From Microbacteriaceae bacterium (GTDB lineage Bacteria; Actinomycetota; Actinomycetes; Actinomycetales; Microbacteriaceae): DNA of 39,284 nt. The translations under genes and the position numbers were made by a program. Under the pieces are notes generated by a model. The model ran no database searches. It was not told the DNA's origin and saw only the letters and a program-made list of their open reading frames with translations. Positions 18,296 to 27,380 of this stretch are shown here, piece after piece (within the stretch, counting starts at the first letter, position 1; each line of letters starts with the position of its first letter). The DNA lies in contig JAPSJW010000006.1 of the NCBI GenBank assembly GCA_031177985.1, forward strand, positions 110,047 through 149,330, written 5' to 3'.

Positions 18296-21200
18296 ATGGC
18301 TCTCACTCCTCCCTTCGCGCGCTTCAGCGCGTTTCCCGAAGCACAGGGGATGTTCGACCCGCGCCACGAGAAAGACGCGTGCGGTCTCGCGATGGTCGCG
18401 ACCCTCCGCGGAACCGCGGGGCACGACATCATCGAGACCGCGCTCGGCGCCCTGCGCAACCTCGAGCACCGCGGGGCGATCGGCTCCGACGCCGGCACCG
18501 GCGACGGAGCGGGCATCATCACCCAGATCCCCGACGCCTTCCTGCGCGCCGTCGTCGACTTCGAGCTGCCGCAGAACGGCCGCTACGCCGTCGGCCTCGC
18601 CTTCCTGCCCACGGAGGAGGACGAGCGCGAGTCCGTGAAGCAGGGCATCGCCGAACTCGCAGCACACGAGGAGCTCGTCGTTCTCGGCTGGCGCGAGGTC
18701 CCGGTCGACCCCGGTGTCATCGGCACCCTGGCGAGGGGCGCCATGCCGGTCATCGAGCAGCTGTTCGTCAGCTCGCAGCGGGTCGACGAGAACGGCGCGA
18801 CCCATGGCGGCATCCTGCTCGACCGGCAGACGATGCGCCTGCGCCGCCGCGCCGAGCGCACGCTGCACGTCTACTTCCCGTCGCTGTCGAGCCGCACCCT
18901 CGTCTACAAGGGCATGGTGACGACGCTCCAGCTGGAGCCGTTCTACCCCGACCTCTCCGACGAGCGCTTCGCCTCGAAGCTCGCACTCGTGCACTCGCGC
19001 TACTCGACGAACACCTTCCCGTCGTGGCCGCTCGCCCAGCCGTTCCGCATGATCGCTCACAACGGCGAGATCAACACGGTGCAGGGCAACCGCAACTGGA
19101 TGCGCGCCCGTCAGTCGCAGCTCGAGAGCGAGGTGCTCGGCGACATCCAGGACATCCTGCCGATCAACACGCCGAGCGCGAGCGACTCCGCGTCGTTCGA
19201 CGAGGTCGTCGAGCTGCTGACTCTCGGCGGTCGCAGCCTGCCGCACGCGATCATGATGATGGTGCCGGAGGCCTGGGAGAATCAGCAGGACCTCGACCCC
19301 GCGCTCCGCGACTTCTACGAGTACCACTCGATGCTCATGGAGCCCTGGGACGGCCCGGCCGCCCTCGTCTTCACCGACGGCACGCTCGTCGGCGCGACGC
19401 TCGACCGCAACGGACTCCGTCCGGGCCGCTACCTCGTCACCGACGACGGCCTCGTCGTGCTCGCCTCGGAGATCGGCGTGCACGATGTCGACCCGAGCCG
19501 CGTGGTGCGCAAGGGCCGCCTGCGTCCCGGCAAGATGTTCCTCGTCGACACGGCCGAGGGCCGCCTCATCGAGGACGACGAGATCAAGACCCAGCTCGCG
19601 GCGTCCAAGCCGTGGGGGGAGTGGCTCGACCAGGGCCGCATCAACCTCAAGGACCTGCCGGAGCGCGAGCACATCGTGCACACCCCCGCGTCGGTCACCC
19701 GGCGCCAGCGCACCTTCGGCTACACCGAGGAGGAGGTGCGCATCCTCATCGAGCCGATGGCGAGGAACGGCGCAGAGCCCCTCGGCGCCATGGGGTCCGA
19801 CACGCCCATCGCGGTGCTCTCGGAGCGCCCGCGGCTGATCTTCGACTACTTCACGCAGCAGTTCGCGCAGGTGACCAACCCGCCGCTCGACTCGATCCGC
19901 GAAGAGGTCGTCACGAGCATGAAGCTCGGCCTCGGACCCGAGCGCAACCTGCTCGACGCCGGCCCCGAGCACGCCCGCCAGGTCGTGCTCGACTTCCCGG
20001 TCATCGACAACGACGAACTCGCCAAGATCCAGCACATCGACCCGGTCGACGGGCAGTCGACGGTCACGATCCGCGGGCTCTACCGGGTCGACAAGGGCCA
20101 GAAGGCGATGGAGAAGCGCCTCGCCGCCATGTGCCGCGAGGCCGACGAGGCGATCGAGAACGGCGCGACCTTCCTCGTGCTGTCCGACCGCGACTCGACC
20201 GCCGAGCTCGCGCCGATCCCGTCGCTGCTCATGCTCGCCGCCGTGCACCACCACCTCATCCGCAAGCAGACGCGCATGAAGGTCGGCTTGATCGTCGAGG
20301 CGGGCGATGTGCGCGAGGTGCACCACGTGGCACTGCTCGTCGGCTACGGCGCATCGGCGATCAACCCGTACCTCGCGATGGAGACCGCGGAGGACCTCGT
20401 CCGCAACGGGCGCCTCCAGGGCGTGACCCCCGAGAAGGCCGTCAAGAACCTGATCAAGGCGCTCGGCAAGGGCGTGCTCAAGATCATGTCCAAGATGGGC
20501 ATCTCGGTCGTCGGCTCCTACGCGGGCGCCCAGTGCTTCGAAGCGGTCGGGCTCAGCCACGAGTTCGTCGAGCAGTACTTCACCGGTACCTCGAGCATCC
20601 TCGGCGGCGTCGGCATCGACGTCATCGCGGCGGAGAACGCGGCTCGGCACAGCGCGGCCTACCCCGACGACAAGGCGGTCATCGCCCACGAGCGCCTCGC
20701 GACGGGCGGCGAGTACCAGTGGCGCCGCGGAGGCCCGCCTCACCTCTTCAACCCCGACACCGTCTTCCGGCTGCAGCACGCGACGAGGTCGCGCCGCTTC
20801 GACATCTTCCGCGACTACTCGCGCCTGGTCGACGAGCAGGCCGAGAAGCTCATGACGCTCCGCGGCATGTTCAAGCTGAAGACCGGCGTGCGTCCGGTCG
20901 TGCCGATCGACGAGGTCGAGCCGATCGAGTCCATCGTCAAGCGGTTCAACACGGGTGCGATGAGCTACGGCTCGATCAGCCAGGAGGCGCACGAGACCCT
21001 CGCGATCGCCATGAACCGGCTCGGGGCGCGCAGCAACACCGGTGAGGGCGGCGAGGACGTCGACCGCCTGCTCGACCCCGAGCGCCGCAGCGCGATCAAG
21101 CAGGTCGCCTCCGGACGCTTCGGCGTGACGAGCATGTACCTGACCCACGCGACCGACATCCAGATCAAGATGGCGCAGGGCGCGAAGCCCGGCGAGGGCG

Positions 21201-22870
21201 GTCAGCTGATGGCCGCGAAGGTCTACCCGTGGGTCGCGCGCACGCGGCACTCCACGGCCGGCGTCGGCCTCATCTCGCCGCCTCCGCATCACGACATCTA
21301 CTCGATCGAAGACCTCAAGCAGCTCATCTTCGACCTCAAGCGGGCGAACCCCGCGGCCCGAGTGCATGTGAAGCTCGTGAGCCAGTCGGGCATCGGCGCG
21401 GTCGCCGCGGGCGTCACCAAGGCACTGGCGGATGTCGTGCTGGTCTCCGGACACGACGGCGGCACCGGCGCGAGCCCCGTCAACTCGCTCAAGCACGCGG
21501 GCACCCCCTGGGAGCTCGGCCTCGCCGAGACGCAGCAGACGCTCATGCTGAACGGCATGCGCGATCGCGTCGTCGTGCAGGTCGACGGGCAGATGAAGAC
21601 GGGCCGCGACGTCGTCGTGGCCGCCCTGCTCGGAGCCGAGGAGTACGGCTTCGCGACCGCGCCGCTCGTCGTCGAGGGCTGCATCCTCATGCGGGTGTGC
21701 CACCTCGACACCTGCCCGGTGGGCGTCGCGACGCAGAACCCCGAGCTGCGCAAGCGCTTCACGGGCAAGCCAGAGTTCGTCGTCAACTTCTTCGAGTTCC
21801 TGGCGCAGGAGGTGCGCGAGTACCTCTCGGAGCTCGGATTCCGCTCCCTCGACGAGGCGATCGGCCACGCCGAGCTGCTCGACGTCGACCGTGCCGTCGA
21901 GCACTGGAAGGCAGAGGGGCTCGACCTCGCGCCGATCCTCCGCGGCCCGAAGTTCGACGAGCACGAGCCGAAGAGCAACCGACGGCCGCAGCACCACGAG
22001 CTCGAGGAGCACTTCGACCAGGAGCTCATCCGGCGCAGCCAGGCGGCGCTCGAGCACGGCCGTCCGGTGAGCATCGAGCTGCCCATCCGCAACACCGAGC
22101 GGGCGGTAGGCACCATGCTCGGCCACGAGGTGACGGTGCGGCACGGCGAGAACGGGCTTCCCGCCGGCACGATCGACATCACCCTCAAGGGCTCCGCGGG
22201 CCAGTCGCTCGGCGCCTTCATGCCATCGGGCATCCGACTCCGGCTCGAGGGCGACAGCAACGACTACGTCGGCAAGGGACTGTCGGGCGGCGAGATCATC
22301 CTGCGTCCCGATCGCGGCGCGCTGTTCCCGGCGGAGCGCAACGTGATCGCCGGCAACGTCATCGGCTACGGGGCGACCCAGGGCAGCCTCTTCCTCCGCG
22401 GCATCGTGGGGGAGCGGTTCCTGGTCCGCAACTCCGGTGCGACCGCCGTCGTCGAGGGCGTGGGCGACCACGCGCTCGAGTACATGACCGGTGGTCTCGC
22501 GGTCATCCTCGGCGCCACCGGACGCAACCTCGGCGCCGGCATGTCGGGCGGCACCGCATATGTGCTCGACCTGCGCAAGGAGCGGGTGAACCCCGACTCC
22601 CTCGCCAGCGGCGAGCTGCAGCTGCAGTCGCTCGGCAGTGCGGATGTCGAGATCCTCACCGACCTGCTCGAGCGCCACCGCGCCGAGACCGACTCCGCCG
22701 TGGCGGCGAAGCTCCTCGACTCGCTCGAGGAGTCGCTGCCCCGATTCACCAAGGTGCTGCCGCGCGACTACGCGGCGGTGCTCGCTACCCGCCAGACCGC
22801 CGTCGCCGAGGGGCTCGACCCCGACAGCGACGTCGTCTGGAGCCGGATCCTGGAGGTGACCGGCGGATGA
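18296..22870 (+). CDS. gltB: Glutamate synthase (NADPH) large subunit
   Basis: A 1524-residue protein that makes glutamate from glutamine and 2-oxoglutarate. The N-terminal glutaminase domain begins at Cys29 ([12 protein letters not shown]); residues 1-28 would be removed to expose the nucleophile. The central and FMN synthase domains follow, with [14 protein letters not shown], the loop [10 protein letters not shown] and [11 protein letters not shown]. The 3Fe-4S cluster cysteines are Cys1129, Cys1135 and Cys1140 in [16 protein letters not shown]. The C-terminal beta-helix domain ends in EVTGG. A GTGAGGACGG ribosome site precedes the ATG. GltD follows across a duplicated junction. Confidence 0.97.
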   Translation: MALTPPFARFSAFPEAQGMFDPRHEKDACGLAMVATLRGTAGHDIIETALGALRNLEHRGAIGSDAGTGDGAGIITQIPDAFLRAVVDFELPQNGRYAVGLAFLPTEEDERESVKQGIAELAAHEELVVLGWREVPVDPGVIGTLARGAMPVIEQLFVSSQRVDENGATHGGILLDRQTMRLRRRAERTLHVYFPSLSSRTLVYKGMVTTLQLEPFYPDLSDERFASKLALVHSRYSTNTFPSWPLAQPFRMIAHNGEINTVQGNRNWMRARQSQLESEVLGDIQDILPINTPSASDSASFDEVVELLTLGGRSLPHAIMMMVPEAWENQQDLDPALRDFYEYHSMLMEPWDGPAALVFTDGTLVGATLDRNGLRPGRYLVTDDGLVVLASEIGVHDVDPSRVVRKGRLRPGKMFLVDTAEGRLIEDDEIKTQLAASKPWGEWLDQGRINLKDLPEREHIVHTPASVTRRQRTFGYTEEEVRILIEPMARNGAEPLGAMGSDTPIAVLSERPRLIFDYFTQQFAQVTNPPLDSIREEVVTSMKLGLGPERNLLDAGPEHARQVVLDFPVIDNDELAKIQHIDPVDGQSTVTIRGLYRVDKGQKAMEKRLAAMCREADEAIENGATFLVLSDRDSTAELAPIPSLLMLAAVHHHLIRKQTRMKVGLIVEAGDVREVHHVALLVGYGASAINPYLAMETAEDLVRNGRLQGVTPEKAVKNLIKALGKGVLKIMSKMGISVVGSYAGAQCFEAVGLSHEFVEQYFTGTSSILGGVGIDVIAAENAARHSAAYPDDKAVIAHERLATGGEYQWRRGGPPHLFNPDTVFRLQHATRSRRFDIFRDYSRLVDEQAEKLMTLRGMFKLKTGVRPVVPIDEVEPIESIVKRFNTGAMSYGSISQEAHETLAIAMNRLGARSNTGEGGEDVDRLLDPERRSAIKQVASGRFGVTSMYLTHATDIQIKMAQGAKPGEGGQLMAAKVYPWVARTRHSTAGVGLISPPPHHDIYSIEDLKQLIFDLKRANPAARVHVKLVSQSGIGAVAAGVTKALADVVLVSGHDGGTGASPVNSLKHAGTPWELGLAETQQTLMLNGMRDRVVVQVDGQMKTGRDVVVAALLGAEEYGFATAPLVVEGCILMRVCHLDTCPVGVATQNPELRKRFTGKPEFVVNFFEFLAQEVREYLSELGFRSLDEAIGHAELLDVDRAVEHWKAEGLDLAPILRGPKFDEHEPKSNRRPQHHELEEHFDQELIRRSQAALEHGRPVSIELPIRNTERAVGTMLGHEVTVRHGENGLPAGTIDITLKGSAGQSLGAFMPSGIRLRLEGDSNDYVGKGLSGGEIILRPDRGALFPAERNVIAGNVIGYGATQGSLFLRGIVGERFLVRNSGATAVVEGVGDHALEYMTGGLAVILGATGRNLGAGMSGGTAYVLDLRKERVNPDSLASGELQLQSLGSADVEILTDLLERHRAETDSAVAAKLLDSLEESLPRFTKVLPRDYAAVLATRQTAVAEGLDPDSDVVWSRILEVTGG

Positions 22871-22942
22871 GACTGTCTGATCCCAAGGGCTTCAACGTGA
22901 GCTGTGCAGCGGAGGTTACCGGTGGCTGATCCCAAGGGCTTC
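22852..22942 (+). repeat. Partial tandem duplication of the gltB/gltD junction
   Basis: The 17-bp word CTGATCCCAAGGGCTTC occurs at 22877-22893 and again at 22926-22942 (49 bases apart). The words just before them, GGAGGTGACCGGCGG (22852-22866) and GGAGGTTACCGGTGG (22911-22925), also match at 13 of 15 positions. Copy 1 holds 10 extra bases (ATGAGACTGT) between the two words. The pattern covers the gltB end and the gltD beginning. Confidence 0.85.
22867..22929 (+). CDS. 20-residue mini-ORF made by the gltB/gltD junction duplication
   Basis: The ORF starts ATG overlapping the gltB stop (ATGA), reads [20 protein letters not shown], and stops 8 bases past the start of gltD. Its beginning copies the GltD N-terminus (DPKGF) and its end copies the GltB C-terminus (EVTGG). 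A GGAGG lies 10 bases upstream. It may be translated as a coupling peptide, or may simply be a duplication relic without function. I cannot decide from sequence alone. Confidence 0.35.
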   Translation: MRLSDPKGFNVSCAAEVTGG

Positions 22943-24376
22943 CTCAAGACGCCGGAGCGCGAGCTCCCGCCGCGTCGACCCGTCGCGCTGCGCCTGATGG
23001 ACTGGCGCGAGGTGTACGAGCAGAGCGACCCGTCCGTTGTGCGCCGGCAGGCCGGACGCTGCATGGACTGCGGCATCCCGTTCTGCCACCAGGGCTGCCC
23101 GCTCGGCAACCTCATCCCGGAGTGGAACGACCTCACCTGGCGCGGCGAGGGCCGTGAGGCCATCGAGCGCCTGCACGCTACGAACAACTTCCCCGAGTTC
23201 ACCGGACGGCTCTGCCCCGCGCCCTGCGAGGCGTCCTGCGTGCTGGGCATCAACCAGCCGCCGGTCACTATCAAGCAGGTCGAGAACTCGATCGCCGACC
23301 TGGCGCTGTCGCAGGGGCTCACCCCGCAGCCGCCCGACCGCCTCACCGGCAAGACGATCGCCGTCGTGGGCTCCGGTCCCGCAGGGCTCGCCGCCGCGCA
23401 GCAGCTGACCCGGGCAGGACACACCGTCGCGGTCTTCGAGCGCGACGACCGGATCGGCGGCCTGCTGCGCTACGGCATCCCGGATTTCAAGATGGAGAAG
23501 CGCATCCTCGACCAGAGGCTCGCGCAGATGCAGGCCGAGGGCACGCGCTTCCGCGCGGGCGTCGAGATCGGCGTCGACATCACCTGGGACGACCTCAAGG
23601 CGCGCTACGACGCCGTGGTCGTCGCCACCGGTGCGACCGTGCCGCGCGACCTGCCCATCCCGGGTCGCGACCTGCTGGGCGTGCACTTCGCGATGGACTA
23701 CCTCGTGCCCCAGAACAAGGCGAACGCCGGTGACACCGTCGAGAACCAGATCTCGGCCGAGGGCAAGCACGTCGTCGTCCTGGGCGGTGGCGACACCGGT
23801 GCGGACTGCATCGGCACCGCGCACCGTCAGGGCGCCCTCTCGGTCACGAACCTCGCGATCGGCAAGCAGCCGCCCTCGGAGCGGCCCTCCGACCAGCCGT
23901 GGCCGATGAGCCCCACGCTGTTCGAGGTGCAGACTGCCCACGAGGAGGGCGGCGAGCGGATGTTCCTCGCCTCGACCGTGGAGTTCCTCTCGAACGACGC
24001 GGGCGAGGTGCGGGCGATCCGCATCGCCGAGACCGAGTACGTCGACGGACGCCGCGTTCCCAAGGCGGGCACCGAGCGCGAGATCCCCGCCGACCTCGTG
24101 CTGCTCGCCCTCGGTTTCACCGGGCCGGAGCGCGCGAGCATCGACGAGCAGCTGCGCGTCCCGTTCGACGACCGCGGCAACATCGCGCGCGACCAGGTCT
24201 ACGAGACCAGCGAGTCCGGCGTCTTCGTCGCGGGCGACGCCGGCCGCGGCCAGTCGCTCATCGTCTGGGCGATCGCCGAAGGACGTGCCGCCGCAGCCGC
24301 CGTAGACCGCTACCTTGAAGGAGAGACGTCGCTGCCTGCCCCTGTGCGGCCGACGGACCGCGCCATCGCGCTCTGA
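22922..24376 (+). CDS. gltD: Glutamate synthase small subunit
   Basis: A 484-residue flavoprotein that passes electrons from NADPH through FAD and two 4Fe-4S clusters to GltB. The cluster cysteines are in [17 protein letters not shown] (about 47-63) and CPAPCEASC (about 99-107). The FAD site [13 protein letters not shown] is at about 151 and the NADPH site GGGDTGADC at about 288. The C-terminal FAD motif [18 protein letters not shown] is complete. The GTG at 22922 is chosen because GGAGG lies 6 bases upstream and the protein then starts [11 protein letters not shown], the usual N-terminus. It follows gltB across a duplicated segment. Confidence 0.96.
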   Translation: MADPKGFLKTPERELPPRRPVALRLMDWREVYEQSDPSVVRRQAGRCMDCGIPFCHQGCPLGNLIPEWNDLTWRGEGREAIERLHATNNFPEFTGRLCPAPCEASCVLGINQPPVTIKQVENSIADLALSQGLTPQPPDRLTGKTIAVVGSGPAGLAAAQQLTRAGHTVAVFERDDRIGGLLRYGIPDFKMEKRILDQRLAQMQAEGTRFRAGVEIGVDITWDDLKARYDAVVVATGATVPRDLPIPGRDLLGVHFAMDYLVPQNKANAGDTVENQISAEGKHVVVLGGGDTGADCIGTAHRQGALSVTNLAIGKQPPSERPSDQPWPMSPTLFEVQTAHEEGGERMFLASTVEFLSNDAGEVRAIRIAETEYVDGRRVPKAGTEREIPADLVLLALGFTGPERASIDEQLRVPFDDRGNIARDQVYETSESGVFVAGDAGRGQSLIVWAIAEGRAAAAAVDRYLEGETSLPAPVRPTDRAIAL

Positions 24377-24419
24377 CCTGCAGTCTCCTGCACCACCGAA
24401 TCCCACCACAGAAGGAACG

Positions 24420-25880
24420 ATGAGACGAGCCAAGATCGTCGCGACGCTGGGCCCTGCCACGTCGAGCTATGAGAATGTCCGCGCCATCATCGACGCGGGC
24501 GTCGACGTCGCCAGAATGAACCTGAGCCACGGCTCGTACGAGGTGCACGACGCCAACTACGCCAACGTGCGCAAGGCCGCAGAGGATGCCGGCCGCCCGG
24601 TCGCCGTCCTCGTCGACCTCCAGGGCCCCAAGATCCGTCTCGGGAAGTTCGAGAACGGGCCCCACGACCTCGCCGAGGGTGACATCTTCACCATCACGAC
24701 CGAGGACGTCCCGGGCACGAAGGAGCTCGTCGGCACCACCTTCAAGGGGCTGCCGAACGACGTGAAGGCCGGGGACTTCCTCCTGATCGACGACGGCAAG
24801 GTGCGGGTGCGCGTGCTCGACACCGACGGGGTGCGCGTGCGCACCGAGGTCGTCGTCGCCGGCCCCGTCTCGAACAACAAGGGCATCAACCTGCCCGGCG
24901 TCGCCGTCAACGTGCCCGCGCTGTCGGAGAAGGACGAGGACGATCTCCGTTGGGGCCTGGGTATCGGCGCCGACTACATCGCCCTCTCGTTCGTGCGCAA
25001 CGCCGAGGACGTGCAGCGCGTGCACGAGATCATGGCCGAGGAGGGACGCCGAGTCCCGGTCATCGCCAAGATCGAGAAGCCGCAGGCCGTCGACGCCCTC
25101 GAGGGCATCATCGACGCCTTCGACGGCATCATGGTCGCCCGTGGCGACCTGGGCGTCGAACTGCCGCTCGAGGCCGTGCCGATCGTGCAGAAGCGCGCTG
25201 TCGAGCTCGCCCGCCGCATGGCGAAGCCGGTCATCGTCGCGACGCAGATGCTCGAGTCGATGATCAGCAGCCCGGTTCCCACGCGCGCCGAGACCTCCGA
25301 CGTCGCGAACGCCGTCCTCGACGGTGCGGATGCGGTCATGCTGAGCGGCGAGACCAGCGTCGGCGAGTACCCCGTCGTCACCGTCGCCACGATGGCACGC
25401 ATCGTCGCCTCCACCGAGGAGCACGGACTCGAGCGGATCCCGCCGCTCGGCACCAAGCCGCGCACCCAGGGCGGAGCGATCACCCTCGCCGCTGCCGAGG
25501 TCGCCGACTTCGTCGACGCCAAGTACGTCTGCGTCTTCACCGAGTCGGGCGACTCCGCGCGTCGCATGTCGCGTCTGCGCTTCCGGATCCCGATGAAGGC
25601 GTTCACGCCCGAGCCCGCGATCCAGCGACGGATGGCGCTGACCTGGGGCATCCAGTCCTTCCTGGTCGATCGGGTCACCCACACCGACGCGATGTACCGC
25701 CAGGTCGACGAGATCCTGCTGGCCGAGGGCCTCGCCGAGGTCGGGGACAAGGTCGTCGTCATCTCCGGGTCGCCTCCCGGCATCCCCGGGTCGACCAACG
25801 ACCTGCGCGTGCACAGCATCGGCGACGCCATCAATGCGGCCGCGCCTGCCTGGGACACCGATCCCGACTCGGCGATCTAG
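24420..25880 (+). CDS. pyk: Pyruvate kinase
   Basis: A 486-residue glycolytic enzyme making pyruvate and ATP from PEP. The start RAKIVATLGPATSS, ARMNLSHG, VDLQGPKIRLG, the catalytic lysine in IAKIEKPQ (about 215-222), MVARGDLGVELP and MLSGETSVGEYP (about 307-318) are intact, and the C-terminal allosteric domain is full length. The ATG has a GAAGGA ribosome site 2-4 bases upstream. It begins 43 bases after gltD and is closed by an intrinsic terminator. Confidence 0.97.
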   Translation: MRRAKIVATLGPATSSYENVRAIIDAGVDVARMNLSHGSYEVHDANYANVRKAAEDAGRPVAVLVDLQGPKIRLGKFENGPHDLAEGDIFTITTEDVPGTKELVGTTFKGLPNDVKAGDFLLIDDGKVRVRVLDTDGVRVRTEVVVAGPVSNNKGINLPGVAVNVPALSEKDEDDLRWGLGIGADYIALSFVRNAEDVQRVHEIMAEEGRRVPVIAKIEKPQAVDALEGIIDAFDGIMVARGDLGVELPLEAVPIVQKRAVELARRMAKPVIVATQMLESMISSPVPTRAETSDVANAVLDGADAVMLSGETSVGEYPVVTVATMARIVASTEEHGLERIPPLGTKPRTQGGAITLAAAEVADFVDAKYVCVFTESGDSARRMSRLRFRIPMKAFTPEPAIQRRMALTWGIQSFLVDRVTHTDAMYRQVDEILLAEGLAEVGDKVVVISGSPPGIPGSTNDLRVHSIGDAINAAAPAWDTDPDSAI

Positions 25881-25894
25881 CGGTCGATTCGACG

Positions 25895-25924
25895 AAGGGG
25901 GTGCCGCGGACGCGGCGCCCCCTT
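25895..25924 (+). terminator. Intrinsic terminator after pyk
   Basis: A 13-bp stem (AAGGGGGTGCCGC at 25895-25907 with GCGGCGCCCCCTT at 25912-25924, one T-G wobble) with a GGAC tetraloop, followed by TCTCGT. The flanking A and T bases extend the stem into a short T run. The best terminator in the window; it separates the housekeeping block from the accessory genes. Confidence 0.85.
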
Positions 25925-25950
25925 TCTCGTCCCGTGGATGACCGCGGCGC

Positions 25951-25956
25951 TACGCT
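25951..25956 (+). promoter_or_regulatory. Putative -10 element for the DUF4279-like gene
   Basis: TACGCT (TANNNT) lies 9 bases before the ATG at 25966. No ribosome site is present, so the mRNA is probably leaderless or nearly so. Confidence 0.4.
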
Positions 25957-25965
25957 TCCCTCGAC

Positions 25966-26397
25966 ATGGTGATCGACAGCAGTGCGACGCTGATCGCGCA
26001 GAGCACCACGATCACCGCTGCCGCCGTGACGGAGAAGCTGGGTCTCACACCCACACGGGCGTACGAGGTCGGGCAGACCATCCCGAGGCGCAGCGGGCAG
26101 CCGGGCCGGCGGACGGCCGCACATGCGCAGTGGGAGCACACCCTCCGATCCTCTGCGACCGCGGAGGACCCGCACGGACTCGCGGCGCTGCGTCGACTCG
26201 TCGAGCTGCTCCTGCCGTCAGCTCCTGCGTTGCTGGAGTTGGGCGGCACGTGCGACCTCCGTATCTTCTGGCTCGCCCACTCCGACAGCCCGCAGGGCGG
26301 CTTCGTCCTCGACGGCCTCCTCCTCGCGGGGCTCGGGCGGCTCGGCATCCCCTTCTACGCCGACGTGTTCCTGTCCTCGACCGGCACCGACGCTTAG
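25966..26397 (+). CDS. DUF4279-like protein of unknown function
   Basis: A 143-residue soluble protein. The N-terminal part ATLIAQSTTITAAAVTEKLG then LTPTRAYEVGQ, a central tryptophan (AHAQWEHTL), and the final region LRIFWLAHSDSPQGGFVLDG followed by LGRLGIPFYADVFLSS resemble DUF4279 proteins, which pair a degenerate LGL-PT-x-x-x-x-G motif with a terminal strand of this type. I recognise the pattern but cannot confirm it. Function is unknown. The gene stands alone after the pyk terminator. A 14-base segment containing the end and stop codon (26384-26397) is repeated at 26410-26423 with one mismatch. Confidence 0.7.
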   Translation: MVIDSSATLIAQSTTITAAAVTEKLGLTPTRAYEVGQTIPRRSGQPGRRTAAHAQWEHTLRSSATAEDPHGLAALRRLVELLLPSAPALLELGGTCDLRIFWLAHSDSPQGGFVLDGLLLAGLGRLGIPFYADVFLSSTGTDA

Positions 26398-26423
26398 CCT
26401 CGACGGGTAGCACCGACGCGTAG
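26384..26423 (+). repeat. Short direct repeat at the stop codon of the DUF4279-like gene
   Basis: GCACCGACGCTTAG (26384-26397) and GCACCGACGCGTAG (26410-26423) match at 13 of 14 bases, 26 bases apart. It looks like a small tandem duplication of the 3' end of the gene. Confidence 0.7.
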
Positions 26424-26484
26424 TAGACCCGCGCGCGTCCCGCAACCGGTTGAGCCTCATCCGCTCGGGGCGTTGCCTAGGACT

Positions 26485-27282
26485 ATGGCTTTCTCACCGA
26501 CACGCGCGATCGTCACAGGGTCAGAGTCCGGCATCGGCAGGGCGACAGCCGTCGCTCTCGCGGCGGCGGGCATGGACGTAGGCGTCACCTGGTTCCAGGA
26601 CGAGCAGGAGGCCGAGGCGACCGCTGAGGAGGTGCGCTCGCACGGCCGGAAGGCGTTCGTGGCCTACCTGGACACGAGCGACATCCCCGGCTGCGGCGAC
26701 GTCGTCGACGACCTCGCCGGCCGGCTGGGCGGGCTCGACGTCTTCGTGAACAACGCCGGCACGGGTGACAACGCCCCGTTCCTCGAGATGACCCTCGAGC
26801 AGTGGCGGCACACCGTGTCCGTCGACCTCGAGGGCGCCTTCATCTGCCTGCAGCGGGCAGCGCGTCACATGGTGGAGGCGGGGCAGGAGGGCCGCCTGAT
26901 CGCCATCACGAGCGTGCACGAGCACCAGCCGCGGGTCGGCTCGTCCGCCTACGACGCGGCCAAGCACGGGCTCGGCGGCCTCATGAAGACGATCGCCCTC
27001 GAACTCGGTCACCTCGGCATCACGGCGAACTCCGTCGCTCCGGGCGAGATCGCGACGGCCATGACCGGCCAGGAGGACGAGGACCCGCACGGCAAGGAGC
27101 GCCCGGGCGTGCCGCTGGGGCGTCCCGGCGACGCGCGCGAGATCGCGTCCGTCGTCGCCTTCCTGGCTTCTCCCGCCTCGTCCTACGTCACCGGCGCCTC
27201 GTGGGCGGTCGACGGCGGGATGCTGCAGATGGGACCGCAGGGCGGGTCCCACATCCAGACCAACGAATGGAGAGAAGGGTAA
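26485..27282 (+). CDS. SDR-family NAD(P)-dependent oxidoreductase
   Basis: A 265-residue classical short-chain dehydrogenase. The cofactor loop TGSESGIGRA (residues 11-20), NNAG (about 88-91), the catalytic serine in ITSVHEHQ and Tyr-x-x-x-Lys in SAYDAAKHG are all present, and the C-terminus ends in the usual SSYVTGASWAVDGGM with an extra tail LQMGPQGGSHIQTNEWREG. Substrate cannot be told; such proteins act on small alcohols, sugars or acetoacetyl-like compounds. The ATG at 26485 gives the standard short N-terminus; a TTG four codons upstream is possible. Its TAA overlaps the ATG of a small acidic ORF. Confidence 0.92.
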   Translation: MAFSPTRAIVTGSESGIGRATAVALAAAGMDVGVTWFQDEQEAEATAEEVRSHGRKAFVAYLDTSDIPGCGDVVDDLAGRLGGLDVFVNNAGTGDNAPFLEMTLEQWRHTVSVDLEGAFICLQRAARHMVEAGQEGRLIAITSVHEHQPRVGSSAYDAAKHGLGGLMKTIALELGHLGITANSVAPGEIATAMTGQEDEDPHGKERPGVPLGRPGDAREIASVVAFLASPASSYVTGASWAVDGGMLQMGPQGGSHIQTNEWREG

Positions 27283-27380
27283 TGACCATGGATCGCGAGA
27301 ACGAGACCACCCCCATCGAGGACCTGCCCGACAAGCCGTCGCAGGCCGAAGGCGACGTCGGAGACGACGACGCGAGCTAG
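27282..27380 (+). CDS. 32-residue acidic small protein coupled to the SDR gene
   Basis: The ORF begins at the ATG of TAATG overlapping the SDR stop and reads MTMDRENETTPIEDLPDKPS and then 12 more, mostly Asp, Glu and Gly, residues. A GGAGAGAAGGG purine tract lies just upstream, a strong ribosome site with good spacing. About a third of the residues are acidic and it is probably disordered. An ATG two codons later is also possible. Its TAG is shared, through CTAG, with the stop of the opposite recQ gene. No known family; role unknown. Confidence 0.6.
   Translation: MTMDRENETTPIEDLPDKPSQAEGDVGDDDAS

Noticed and set aside
16883-22678. A 1931-codon open frame on the minus strand opposite trpA, lgt and gltB
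   Set aside because: It covers well-recognised genes on the other strand and has low-complexity, Arg/Glu/Val/Asp-rich translation without any family motif. High GC at third positions removes stop codons from the antisense frame.
26450-26484. Promoter TTGAGC ... TAGGAC before the first SDR gene
   Set aside because: The spacing (22 bases) is too long and the would-be -10 lies 1 base from the ATG, so it does not fit a normal or leaderless promoter.
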